Shown one piece after another: positions 38,208 to 47,024 of a stretch of DNA of 64,000 nt. Below the pieces are notes generated by a model. The model was given only the letters and a program-made list of their open reading frames with translations. It did not search any database and was not told the origin of the DNA. A program made the position numbers and the translations under genes. Origin of the DNA: DASQPR01 sp963831705 (lineage in GTDB: Bacteria > Actinomycetota > Actinomycetes > Mycobacteriales > Micromonosporaceae); assembly GCA_963831705.1 (NCBI GenBank), contig CAWHRE010000005.1, positions 372,001-436,000 on the forward strand. Direction: 5' to 3'. Position 1 is the stretch's first letter. Each line of letters opens with the position of its first letter.

Positions 38208-39127
38208 ACCCAACCGTGGCCCCGTCCGTCGGTGTCGTCGTCCCGACCCGGGACCGGCCGGAGCTGGTCCGCGTGACGATCGCATCGATCCTCGGCCAGG
38301 ATTACCCGGGCGACATCGACGTCATCGTGGTCTACGACCAGAGCACGCCGGACGTGACGCTGGAGCAAAACGAGCCCGGTCGCCGGGTTCGGGTGATCTC
38401 GAACAACCGCAAGCCCGGCCTCGCGGGTGGACGCAACACCGGTGTACTCGCGGCCGGCGGTGACTACGTCGCGTTCTGCGACGATGACGACACGTGGTTG
38501 CCCGGCAAGCTGTCGGCGCAGATCGCCGCGATGGAGGCCGCACCCGAGACGGAGATGTGCGCGACCGGCGTACAGATCGCGTACGTGGACCGGCGCGTGG
38601 ACCGGGTGCTCGACCGTGATCGGGTCACGCTCACCGAACTTCTGCGATCTCGGATCCAAGAGATGCATCCGTCCGCGTTCCTGTTCCGGCGAACCGCGTT
38701 GATCGACGGCATCGGGCTGGTCGATGAGGCGATCCCGGGAAGCTACGGCGAGGACTACGAGCTGATGCTTCGCGCCGCCCGGCGTACGCCGATCGTGAAC
38801 GTGCCGATCGTCGGTGTGGTCGCGCTGTGGCACCGGCAGTCTTACTTCACCGCGCGATGGGAGACCATCGCGACGGCTCTGGAGTGGCTTTTGGAGCGCT
38901 ACCCGGAGTTCGAAACGGACCCGCAGGGGTACGCCCGGATCACCGGTCAGATCGCGTTCGCCAAGGCGGCGAGCGGATCACGCGGTTCGGCGGTCCGATG
39001 GGCTGGCCGGACGATTCGCCACAATCCGCGCGAAGCGCGCACCTATCTGTCACTCGCCGTCGCCAGCCGGGTCGTCAGCGCCGACGCGATTCTGCGCCGG
39101 CTGCACGACCGCGGCCGCGGCATTTAG
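38204..39127 (+). CDS. Family 2 glycosyltransferase
   Basis: A 307-residue GT-A enzyme: VGVVVPTRDRPELVRVTIASIL, VIVVYDQS, PGLAGGRNTGVLAAGGDYVAFCDDDDTWLPGKL (metal-binding DDD) and EMHPSAFLFRRTALIDGIGLVDEAIPGSYGEDYELMLRAAR (catalytic ED). There are no membrane helices. GTG at 38204 overlaps the fusion gene's stop, with AAAGGA upstream. Last gene of the plus operon, ending 6 bp before the stop of the convergent GH26-like gene. It adds another sugar to the repeat unit; donor unknown. Confidence 0.9.
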   Translation: MNPTVAPSVGVVVPTRDRPELVRVTIASILGQDYPGDIDVIVVYDQSTPDVTLEQNEPGRRVRVISNNRKPGLAGGRNTGVLAAGGDYVAFCDDDDTWLPGKLSAQIAAMEAAPETEMCATGVQIAYVDRRVDRVLDRDRVTLTELLRSRIQEMHPSAFLFRRTALIDGIGLVDEAIPGSYGEDYELMLRAARRTPIVNVPIVGVVALWHRQSYFTARWETIATALEWLLERYPEFETDPQGYARITGQIAFAKAASGSRGSAVRWAGRTIRHNPREARTYLSLAVASRVVSADAILRRLHDRGRGI

Positions 39128-39133
39128 ATGTCA

Positions 39134-40498
39134 TTACGGATGACCGTTGCAGAAGTTGTTCCACACGTTCTTGGTGGCCGCGTCCCGGATCCGGTAGTCG
39201 TACGCACCGTTCTGCCAGTCGAGATCGAAGTACGTGGTCCACAACGCATGGTTCGACTCGGCGATCTTGAGTAGAGCGTCGAGCCATGCCGCACGTCCGG
39301 TGCCGCTCGGATCCGAATTCAGCAGCGCTCCGCCGAGTTCGGCGATGCCCCACGGCTTGCCGACCGAGTTCGAGGCGGAGATGATCGGGGCGAGCATCTT
39401 GCTGCCCGGGTCATAATCGCCCGCACCCTTCTTGTAGTCCAGGTTGTAGACGTCCCACCCGAGCACGTCGATCACGTTGTTGCCAGCGTAGTAATCCGTC
39501 CAGGTACGGTGCGATCCGGAGTTCAGCGTCCAGTTCATGAGCACGAGCGTCGCGTGCAGATGCGAGTTGTTCGCCTTCCGGGCCAGGCCCGCGAGGTGGG
39601 TCCACGCGGCCCGGTATTCGGCTGCGGTGAAAGCTCCGCCCTCAATGTCGTCCTCGGGCTCGTGGTAGTAGACCCAGTAGATCTCGCGGTCGCGGGGCGC
39701 ATTGTTGAACCACGATTGCATGTACGAGTCTTCGGCACCACTGGTGATCTGCGACGGGCTGTACTTGAACGAGACGATCACCGTACGGTCGACGTTTCCG
39801 GCATTGCCAGGCCACGCGGCCGGAGCACCCGGATAGAACACCCGGACCGCGTGCATCTGACCGATGATGCCCTCCTCATACGAGAGGGCCTGCATGTACG
39901 ACTGGCCGTTGATCTGCGCAAACGAGGCGCCACAGAGCGTCGTGCCGGTTGGCACCGGTGCGCCCGGCGGGAGCGTCGGCGAGGTGGGTGGCTGCTGACC
40001 GGTACCGGTCGACGCCGATGTCCCTGGAGACGGAGACGCTCCCGGGGACGGCGAGCCGTTGACCGTACCCATGGACGAGATCACGCCGGGCTGGGTACCG
40101 GGCAGCGTGCCGGTTTTCCCGCCAGGTTGGACCACCGAATTGGCACCACCGGCATGTGCGGTCCCCGGGCCGGTGCCAATGAACGGGACGACCGTGGAGA
40201 TGCCGTCGACACCGAGGCTGGCCGCGGCAACGGCGCTACCCGCCAGAAGGAGTACGACGACGACGATGCGCAGCACCCACCGGCCGCGAGACACGCCGCT
40301 GATCTGCCGCCATAGCGGCGGTGGCTGCCGGTGCCGGAAATGCGGGTCACCGAGTTCCTCCGGCGCCTGTTCTGCCGCCGTGTTTGCCGTGGCCAACGTG
40401 GTTGCCGTGGCCAACGTGTTCGCAGTGAGTGCGCTGGGAGCCCGGAACTCGCCGGTGTGGCGGTCCGTGCTCGGCGCTTGCCGCGTATCCGTGATCAA
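39134..40498 (-). CDS. Membrane-anchored GH26-like glycoside hydrolase
   Basis: A 454-residue protein: a 70-residue cytoplasmic Thr/Ala-rich tail with direct LATATT/LATANT repeats, one transmembrane helix (WVLRIVVVVLLLAGSAVAAASLG), a Gly/Ser/Pro linker, then a TIM barrel. The putative acid/base Glu is in IYWVYYHEPEDD and the nucleophile Glu in PWGIAELGG, as in GH26. It is the second GH26-like protein at this locus and, unlike the first, is a type II membrane protein. The TTG start at 40498 overlaps the PAP2 stop (TTGA). A role in polymer processing is inferred from context. Confidence 0.78.
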   Translation of the reverse strand: MITDTRQAPSTDRHTGEFRAPSALTANTLATATTLATANTAAEQAPEELGDPHFRHRQPPPLWRQISGVSRGRWVLRIVVVVLLLAGSAVAAASLGVDGISTVVPFIGTGPGTAHAGGANSVVQPGGKTGTLPGTQPGVISSMGTVNGSPSPGASPSPGTSASTGTGQQPPTSPTLPPGAPVPTGTTLCGASFAQINGQSYMQALSYEEGIIGQMHAVRVFYPGAPAAWPGNAGNVDRTVIVSFKYSPSQITSGAEDSYMQSWFNNAPRDREIYWVYYHEPEDDIEGGAFTAAEYRAAWTHLAGLARKANNSHLHATLVLMNWTLNSGSHRTWTDYYAGNNVIDVLGWDVYNLDYKKGAGDYDPGSKMLAPIISASNSVGKPWGIAELGGALLNSDPSGTGRAAWLDALLKIAESNHALWTTYFDLDWQNGAYDYRIRDAATKNVWNNFCNGHP

Positions 40499-41382
40499 AC
40501 CCCTAACGGGTCAGCCACACCGACGGTCTCGATCCCTTTATCAAGGTTGTCGGCGACTACAGGCTGGGGCAACCGCGGCGCGATGCCAGGCCCTCGATCG
40601 AGGAGCCAGACCGCCGTTGCCCAGGCGAAGAGAAGCGCGGCTCCGAACAGGAGACCGCCGGGCAGTACGTCAGAAATCCAGTGCTTGAGAAGGTACACGC
40701 GGGTGTAGGCCTCGAACGAGACCGCGACGCCGAGCGCGGTCCATAGTGCCACGCGGATTTTGAGACCGGCATGCATCGCGTTGATCGCGAAGTATGCGAT
40801 CAAGCCGAAGATCAGGAATGCTCGGCCGACACCGCCGGACGGCCAGCTGCCGAGCGTGGTGGGCGGCGGCTGCCGGTGAACCAGGTGCTTCAACGAGTCT
40901 TGAAAGTACTTTTCGGACACGTACGCGGCCGGAAAGACCACCAATGGCACCCAACGTCGCGTTTTGCGGGCCAGCGCGAACACCACGGCGGCCAGAACCG
41001 CGGCGCATTCGGTGGGGTGGCGGTTGCCGATCTGCGTCACGGCATTGTTGATCGTCGACCACCAACCGACGGTATGCCCATCGAAAAAGTTGAATACCGG
41101 CACGTCAACGTCTGGCTGAAGGTGCTTGGCCAGTAGGCCGAGTGGCCACATTACCGAGACCATTACGCCGAGCAGCACGGCCAGCGCAACCGCTGCCGCC
41201 ACCGGGCCGACCACGACGCGCGCGAGCTTCGCCGGCAGTCGAGCCGCGATCGAGTCGGCCAACTCGGCGGCCTGAGCTCGCACGGACGCGGCGCATCGCT
41301 CCGCCCATCTGAGGCGCACCGTTGCCCAGACACCGACGCCCACCAGGACCATCAGGACGACGAAAATCGACAAAGAGTACAT
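40495..41382 (-). CDS. PAP2-family membrane phosphatase
   Basis: A 295-residue protein with about six helices. The type 2 phosphatidic acid phosphatase motifs are present: KYFQDSLKHLVHRQPPP (KX6RP), SWPSGGVGRAF in place of the usual PSGH, and YTRVYLLKHWISDVLPGG (the SRxxxxxHxxxD region). The PSGH His is Gly here, so activity is uncertain. Similar proteins dephosphorylate undecaprenyl pyrophosphate, which would recycle the carrier used by this locus. It lies 91 bp after the priming transferase and overlaps the GH26-like gene. Confidence 0.82.
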   Translation of the reverse strand: MYSLSIFVVLMVLVGVGVWATVRLRWAERCAASVRAQAAELADSIAARLPAKLARVVVGPVAAAVALAVLLGVMVSVMWPLGLLAKHLQPDVDVPVFNFFDGHTVGWWSTINNAVTQIGNRHPTECAAVLAAVVFALARKTRRWVPLVVFPAAYVSEKYFQDSLKHLVHRQPPPTTLGSWPSGGVGRAFLIFGLIAYFAINAMHAGLKIRVALWTALGVAVSFEAYTRVYLLKHWISDVLPGGLLFGAALLFAWATAVWLLDRGPGIAPRLPQPVVADNLDKGIETVGVADPLGV

Positions 41383-41428
41383 CTACTTCTTCCGTGTGCG
41401 GTTGGTCCGACTTATCCTGGGTGAACGA

Positions 41429-41473
41429 CTGCTTGATCGCAAGCAGCCTCATCATTACGTGGCAATGACGAGG
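41429..41473 (-). terminator. Two adjacent small hairpins between priming transferase and PAP2 genes
   Basis: CTGCTTG/CAAGCAG with a 4-base loop (41429-41446), and an imperfect CCTCATCATT/AATGACGAGG stem (41447-41473) just after the priming transferase stop. No T-run, so termination may be partial, separating the transferase from the PAP2-GH26 unit. Confidence 0.3.
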
Positions 41474-42940
41474 TCAGTACGCGCCGGACGACCTGATGAC
41501 CGCCGTGACCGTACGCATGAGAATCACGAGGTCAAGCGATAGTGACCAGTTGTCCACATAGTGCAGATCGAGGCGCATGACCTCATCCCATGGAAGATCC
41601 GACCTTCCAGACACTTGCCACAAACCTGTCATTCCGGGCTTTACTACGAGGCGCCGGCGGAAGTCTGCGGGGTATCTGTCCACTTCCGTCCGGAGTGGTG
41701 GACGCGGTCCCACCAATGACATCGCTCCACTGACGACATTGAACAGCTGCGGCAACTCGTCGAGCGAATACCGCCGCAGGAACCGGCCGACCGGCGTGAC
41801 CCGAGGATCATCGCGCATCTTGAACAGCAGGCCGTCGTTTTCGTTGTTCGCGGCGAGTGTGACCATCATGCGTTCCGAACCGGGATACATCGTCCGAAAC
41901 TTCACCATATGGAACTCGCGGCCGTCGCGGCCGATCCGAACCTGGCGGAACAGGGCCGGTCCGTTGGAGGTGAGCCGTACGAACGCGGCGATCACGAGCA
42001 GAACCGGGCTGAACAGAGCGACCAGGAGAACACCCAGGAGGCGGTCTGCGGCTTCCTTCACGATCCGTCGCGGACCGCGGAGCGTCGCGTGATCGACGTG
42101 CAGCATCGGCAGCCCGTCCACCGGACGGATCGTGGTACGGCCGCCGGCCACGTCCATCAGCGCGCTCGCGACGATCAAATCGATCTTGTCGTCCTCGACG
42201 CTCCAGCCGATCCGACGCAGCGCCGGCCCGTTGATCTCCGGGCAGGTAAGCACGATGACCGTGTCCGCCTCGGCGAGCGTAGCGGCGTGGTTGACCGATT
42301 CGAACGATCCGTAGACCGGAACCGGAACCGAACTGTTGAGTCGCGACGACGGATCGGGTAGGCAGGCACCGACGACATCGAGGCCGTGGAAGCGGGAACG
42401 CCGCAGCATCGTGCACAACTCGGCGACGTCGGCGGCGTGACCGACGGCCACGACGCGGCGCAGACGGTAGCCGTTCGCCCACGACCGATGCAGGCTGTGC
42501 CGGAGCGCGAACCGCGAGGCACCGATGAGGAGGCAGGCGAGCGGGAGCGCCATCAGGATGTAGCCACGCGCGATCGAGACGTCCAACGCGTACAGCACGA
42601 CCGCGACGGAGGCCATGAACGCACAGCCCGCGCGGAAGACCCGCTGGTACTCCTCACTGCCGATGAAGAGATAACGAGTGTCATAGGACCGGTTGAGTGC
42701 GAGCACAAGAACCCAACCGAGCGGCAGCAACAGCGTTAGCCACATCGCCGGAGCGTGTGGGCCTTTGCTGCCACCGAAACGGATCGTGTATGCGATGACG
42801 TCTGCGACAAGGGCGGAGAAAAGGTCGAGTCCAACCGTCTGCCAGACGTAACGGGACTCCCAAACCGGCCGAACACTGGTCGACGTCCTCGCGGCGATCC
42901 GGGCGTGAACCGGGCGATTTTCCGCCAAGATCTCAACCAC
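41474..42940 (-). CDS. Priming polyprenyl-phosphate sugar-1-phosphate transferase (WbaP/CpsE type)
   Basis: A 488-residue initiating transferase that moves a hexose-1-phosphate from a nucleotide sugar onto undecaprenyl phosphate. Four to five N-terminal helices, a CoA-binding-like Rossmann segment (RRVVAVGHAADVAELCTML) and the C-terminal catalytic domain: ADRLLGVLLVALFSPVLLVIA helix, VRIGRDGREFHMVKFRTM, RRYSLDELPQLFNVVSGAMSLVGPRPP and KPGMTGLWQVSGRSDLPWDEVMRLDLHYV. GGAGGTATCA precedes the GTG. It starts the lipid-linked repeat unit for the Wzx/Wzy pathway encoded beside it. The sugar (Glc or Gal commonly) is not determined. Confidence 0.94.
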   Translation of the reverse strand: MVEILAENRPVHARIAARTSTSVRPVWESRYVWQTVGLDLFSALVADVIAYTIRFGGSKGPHAPAMWLTLLLPLGWVLVLALNRSYDTRYLFIGSEEYQRVFRAGCAFMASVAVVLYALDVSIARGYILMALPLACLLIGASRFALRHSLHRSWANGYRLRRVVAVGHAADVAELCTMLRRSRFHGLDVVGACLPDPSSRLNSSVPVPVYGSFESVNHAATLAEADTVIVLTCPEINGPALRRIGWSVEDDKIDLIVASALMDVAGGRTTIRPVDGLPMLHVDHATLRGPRRIVKEAADRLLGVLLVALFSPVLLVIAAFVRLTSNGPALFRQVRIGRDGREFHMVKFRTMYPGSERMMVTLAANNENDGLLFKMRDDPRVTPVGRFLRRYSLDELPQLFNVVSGAMSLVGPRPPLRTEVDRYPADFRRRLVVKPGMTGLWQVSGRSDLPWDEVMRLDLHYVDNWSLSLDLVILMRTVTAVIRSSGAY

Positions 42941-43129
42941 TGATACCTCCGGACGAGTCGAATTTCATCCTTCCGAAATGCGCTACACCGCGCCCCGGAA
43001 ACGCTTTGTTGCTGGTGGAGTCCCGTCTTGACACCCGAGCGTACGTGACTTTTGTTCACGAAGCGTAAATAGTTGATGTCCGGATGTCGACAGGGTTGAC
43101 GAACAGAAAAACAAATTCATCGAAAGTTC

Positions 43130-43169
43130 GTGATTGCCGGGACCGTGTCTCCGCGGCCCCGGCAATCAC
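43130..43169 (-). terminator. Intrinsic terminator of the large surface protein gene
   Basis: A perfect 12-bp stem (GTGATTGCCGGG / CCCGGCAATCAC) with a 16-base loop lies 16 bp after the stop. On the minus strand it is followed by a T-rich tract ending in TTTGTTTTT, a conventional Rho-independent layout. Confidence 0.8.
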
Positions 43170-43185
43170 CGAATCGCTCTTGGTG

Positions 43186-46100
43186 TTACGGCTTCAAAAC
43201 GATGGTCCAACTGTCGACCGCACCCGGTGTGACATCGGTGGTTGCGGTCAGACCGCCGACGGCACCGATCGGTACCGTAGCGCCGCTGTCCGCGACCACC
43301 GAGTTGATCCGGCCGCTACCGGTGCCGTTGGCCGCACCACGGTTCGTGACGCTGCCCGGAACCGTCCAAGCCGTCACCGTGGACGACTTCGCCGCCCAGT
43401 ACGAGACGACCCAGTCACCGCTGGCACCAGCGGATCCGGCCGGCGACGTGACGGACGTCGTGGACGACGCCGCCGCCATCACCGTGAACGAGGCGACCGG
43501 AGTCGTCGCGTTCGTGCCCGAGTACGCCACCACCTGCACCGTTCCATGTACGACCGAGCCGAAGCCGACCGACACCGACGATCCGGCATCCGTTGCGGTA
43601 GCGACCCGCTGCCAGACCGTCGTCGTGATGGTCGAGACCGACGACGGTGAGGTACCGACGAGAGTCCACCCGGCCGGAGCCGTCTGAGCGGCCGAGGCCG
43701 TTCCGGTCGCGATCAGCAGCAGGCCGTTGCCCGCCGTCACGCTCGCCGGGACCGTCACGGTCTCGGTCGTGGCGTTGCCGTTGGTGGTCGCACCGGCGAC
43801 GAACGCGATCGGAGTCGCGGCCGGAGCCGGCTGTACCTGCTGCGATGCCGAAGCCGACGCACCCAGCGCGTTCGTGACGGTCAGCGTGGCCGTGTAGGTC
43901 CCGCCGGCCGAGTACGCGTTGGTGGCCGTCACGCCGGTGGCGGTGTTCCCGTCACCGAACGTCCAGCTGTACGACGTGATCGAGCTGCCCGGTGCGGTTG
44001 AGGCACTCGCGTCGAACGAGCAGTTCAGCGCCGTGCAAGTGGCGGAGAACGCGGCCACCGGCGCAGGCGCCGGCAGAGCGAACAGACCGCGTGCACGCCA
44101 GTCGTTGCCGTCCGTGCTCGGACCGCTCACCACCGCGTCGGTCGAACCGTCCGGGTTGCCACCGGTCCACGAGACCGAGTGCAGGTTACCGGTTGCGGCG
44201 TCGGCGTAGTACAGCTTGCCGTCGGCCAGGAACATGCCGTCGATGCTGCTCAGGTTCGCCGAACCTCCAGCGGTGAACTCGACCGAGCCGATCACACCGT
44301 CGTCCGGCTCGAAGTACCGGTAGCGCAGCTGCGATTGCCCGGCGAGCGAGTAATAGAGCCGGCCGTTGTCGAAGACCATGCCGGTGACGCTCTGCATCTC
44401 GCCGCCGTACAGGGACGCCTCGACACCCCGGTACGTCTGGCCCGAACCCGTCTGGACGTTTGACCAGACCGGGTCGTCGTACGGGTCGACCAGCGACGGG
44501 GCACCGATGTGCGTACCGTCGAAGCTCGCCTCGTAGAGGTTGCCGTCGCTGTAGCCGTAGAACAGTTCGTTGCCGGCCAGGAACGCGCCACGCACCTTCG
44601 ACCACTGGATCGTGCCGGTGTCCACCGTGCTGGTGGTACCGACGGACGAGCCGGTGAACGAACGCTCCTGCAACGTGTCCAGCGCGCTGGACGGCGGTGC
44701 CGGAATGTCGGTACGCAGGATCTCGATGCCGTTGATCAGCGGGTTCTCCACGATATTCGTGAGCCCGATGGTCACGTTGCCGCCGGCCGGGGCATTGAGG
44801 TCGTACGCGTGCATGGTGCCAGTCTGGTCACCGGTGTCCGCGACGATGTCGTAGTGGTCCTGGACCACGGTGCCGTCCAGGCTCACGTTGAACACCCGCT
44901 GGCCGACCTGGCTGGTGCCGGTGTACCGGTTCGCGAAGAAGAGCCGCACCTCGATCGGCGTACCCGGCGTGACCGGGAAGCTCCACTGCTGGTTGGCCCA
45001 ACGCTCCGAGTTGAAGATCGCGCTCGGCGTCGTATTCGGCACGCTCGAGTTGATGTTCGGAACCTGGCTCCACCCGGCCGCGTTGCTGTTCGAATCCCGG
45101 TACGGGCTACTGCTGTTCTGGTCCGCCTGCCAATCCGGACCGTTGTCGATGGCCGGGATGACCGGGCCGCCGGCGTCGATGCGGTACAGGATGTTCGTGT
45201 TGCTGCTGTTCGGCAGCTGACCGGCGCTGAACACGTCGGCCGGCAGCGCGGCTTGGCTGTAGCTCTGGAAGCTCTCCCCGCCGGTCAGCGGGAAGAACGC
45301 GATCCGGCCACGCACCACGTAGGTCGAGCCGGTGCCGATCGACGGTGTGTCATAGCCGGCGTACACGCCCTGCGAGTTGACGAACATCGCGTATGTGCCA
45401 GAACCGCGCGGGTTACGGCCCGGGTTCCACGACATCGGCATGCCGTTGATCGGGTCGAGCGCGACCAGGCCCGGACGCGGGACGCTACCCTGGCCGGCCG
45501 AGTCGGACGCGGAGCCGTTGTTTACCCAGCGCTCGTGGCCACCGGCGTAGATCGCGTTGCCGGCCGTGGTCACCGATTCGAACGAGTCGTTGCCGGTGTA
45601 GTCGATCCAGGCGGGCTGGACGTCCGCACCGGTGTCGCTGGTGGCCCACCGAGTGGCGGTGTCACACAGCGAACGCGTGCCGTCGGTGTTACTGGAGAAC
45701 GTGCCACCACCGGTCGCCACAACGACGAAGTAGGAGCCGTCGGTCGAGAACGCCATGTCACGCATGTACGTGTCGTACGCGCCCGAAGCACACGTCGCGG
45801 TGTAACCGGCCGTGTTCCAGTCGGCGTCCGTCGAACCCGACGTCGAGGTCAGGTTCAGCATCACGATCTGGTCGTGTACGACGCCGTCGGCCATCTTGAA
45901 GTTGCCGACCGCGACCAGCTTCGTGCCGTCCGGGCTCACGTCCATCTTGTGAACGCCGACCGCCCCGTTGGACTGACCGGGCTGGCCGGTGTAGTTGTGG
46001 TGGCCGCTGAGCTGGGTCGTGACGTACGGGTCGACCGCACCGGTGGTTGGGTTCAGCGCGCCGAGGCCGGCGTGCGCCGCCGTTCCGAGCAGTGTGAACG

Positions 46101-46629
46101 TGCCACCAATGATCAGGTGGCCGCCGACGTTGTCGAGTGCCCAGACCTGACCGTCCATCGGCGCCGGCTTGAAGCCGGACACCATCAGACCGGTCGTGGT
46201 GTTGAGCAGCGCCACACCCTTGGCCTTGACGCCGTTCACATTGTTGAACTCGCCGCCGACGTAAACCGTGTTGGGCGAAGGGCCGGGCTGCAATGCCCGA
46301 ACGGTGCCGTCAAGCGTCGGGACGAACGCCGTACTAACCACTCCGGTGTTCTGATCGAACGAAAGGATGTAGTTACGCGTCACCGCATCGGCGGAATTCG
46401 TATCGCCCGGCGGGTCAACATTCGTGAAGCTGCCGCCGACAATGATCTGGCTGCCGACCTGGGTAATCGCGAACACAGTGCCGTCGTTGATATTCGGCGT
46501 GTGTGTCGACGGGGTCGCCGACGCCAGGTTGGGCTGGTTAACACCGCTGGCTACAGCGGCACTGACCTGTCCGACAAGTGCGACGGCGGCGAATAGTGCC
46601 AAGCCGATCTTGGCAGCTCTCATCCGCAT
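43186..46629 (-). CDS. Large secreted multidomain protein (propeller-like, malectin, PKD)
   Basis: A 1147-residue exported protein. The signal AKIGLALFAAVALVGQVSAAVA ends at about residue 26. Residues about 30-480 contain repeated GG(S/T/E)F blades (IIVGGSFTNV, TVYVGGEFNNV, LIIGGTFTLL), a propeller-like array. A malectin-type carbohydrate-binding domain follows (ILYRIDAGGPVIPAID to INGIEILR), then a second repeat region (about 690-840), a PKD domain (PVAAFSATCTALNCSFDASASTAPGSSITSYSWTFGDG) and a C-terminal beta-rich domain. There is no LPXTG anchor. ATG 46629 has AAGGGGG 8 bases upstream. It probably binds cell-surface or matrix glycans; this is inferred from malectin and from its location. 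Confidence 0.82.
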   Translation of the reverse strand: MRMRAAKIGLALFAAVALVGQVSAAVASGVNQPNLASATPSTHTPNINDGTVFAITQVGSQIIVGGSFTNVDPPGDTNSADAVTRNYILSFDQNTGVVSTAFVPTLDGTVRALQPGPSPNTVYVGGEFNNVNGVKAKGVALLNTTTGLMVSGFKPAPMDGQVWALDNVGGHLIIGGTFTLLGTAAHAGLGALNPTTGAVDPYVTTQLSGHHNYTGQPGQSNGAVGVHKMDVSPDGTKLVAVGNFKMADGVVHDQIVMLNLTSTSGSTDADWNTAGYTATCASGAYDTYMRDMAFSTDGSYFVVVATGGGTFSSNTDGTRSLCDTATRWATSDTGADVQPAWIDYTGNDSFESVTTAGNAIYAGGHERWVNNGSASDSAGQGSVPRPGLVALDPINGMPMSWNPGRNPRGSGTYAMFVNSQGVYAGYDTPSIGTGSTYVVRGRIAFFPLTGGESFQSYSQAALPADVFSAGQLPNSSNTNILYRIDAGGPVIPAIDNGPDWQADQNSSSPYRDSNSNAAGWSQVPNINSSVPNTTPSAIFNSERWANQQWSFPVTPGTPIEVRLFFANRYTGTSQVGQRVFNVSLDGTVVQDHYDIVADTGDQTGTMHAYDLNAPAGGNVTIGLTNIVENPLINGIEILRTDIPAPPSSALDTLQERSFTGSSVGTTSTVDTGTIQWSKVRGAFLAGNELFYGYSDGNLYEASFDGTHIGAPSLVDPYDDPVWSNVQTGSGQTYRGVEASLYGGEMQSVTGMVFDNGRLYYSLAGQSQLRYRYFEPDDGVIGSVEFTAGGSANLSSIDGMFLADGKLYYADAATGNLHSVSWTGGNPDGSTDAVVSGPSTDGNDWRARGLFALPAPAPVAAFSATCTALNCSFDASASTAPGSSITSYSWTFGDGNTATGVTATNAYSAGGTYTATLTVTNALGASASASQQVQPAPAATPIAFVAGATTNGNATTETVTVPASVTAGNGLLLIATGTASAAQTAPAGWTLVGTSPSSVSTITTTVWQRVATATDAGSSVSVGFGSVVHGTVQVVAYSGTNATTPVASFTVMAAASSTTSVTSPAGSAGASGDWVVSYWAAKSSTVTAWTVPGSVTNRGAANGTGSGRINSVVADSGATVPIGAVGGLTATTDVTPGAVDSWTIVLKP

Positions 46630-47024
46630 GTGCAAAGCCCCCTTTGAAGGGAAATAGATGGTGCGGCGGGACTGGAAAAAACTAAAAGAGATCGATATGG
46701 CGTTGTCGATCAAACACGCCACGTGAGAATAAATTGCCGGGGATCGAAAAGCACTATCGCATACGCGACTCTGTACTTTTGGGTGAGCAACACGGCCTAC
46801 ATTCCGGTGAGCCATACCGATTACTGACATTCGTCACAAATCTCATCTCGGGCAAATCGGGCATTTGCGCTTTAAGATGGATTTATTGGGTCGTGATGTC
46901 GACCGAATTGTCGCCTATCTGTCCAAGTCGTGCACTTGTCCATCGGGCCAAACGCGATACGGTTCCGCTTACCTAACCGGTGAATTGATCGGCATTGATA
47001 ATTCGTAAGAAAGAGTGCACCGCT
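46630..47024. promoter_or_regulatory. Divergent intergenic region of the two surface-protein genes
   Basis: A 395-bp stretch without a credible gene, with lower G+C than the flanks. A plausible plus-strand promoter is TTGTCC (46936-46941), 16 bases, TACGGT (46958-46963), about 60 bases before the start of the smaller gene. A minus-strand promoter was not pinned down. No repeats were seen. Confidence 0.4.

Noticed and set aside
40380..40440. Direct repeats of GTTGCCGTGGCCAACGTG as a mobile or tandem-repeat locus
   Set aside because: Only two to three units within the coding region, giving the Thr/Ala-rich tail of the GH26-like protein.
44509..46596. 695-residue plus-strand open frame
   Set aside because: Antisense to the large surface protein; Arg/Val-rich composition and no recognisable domain.
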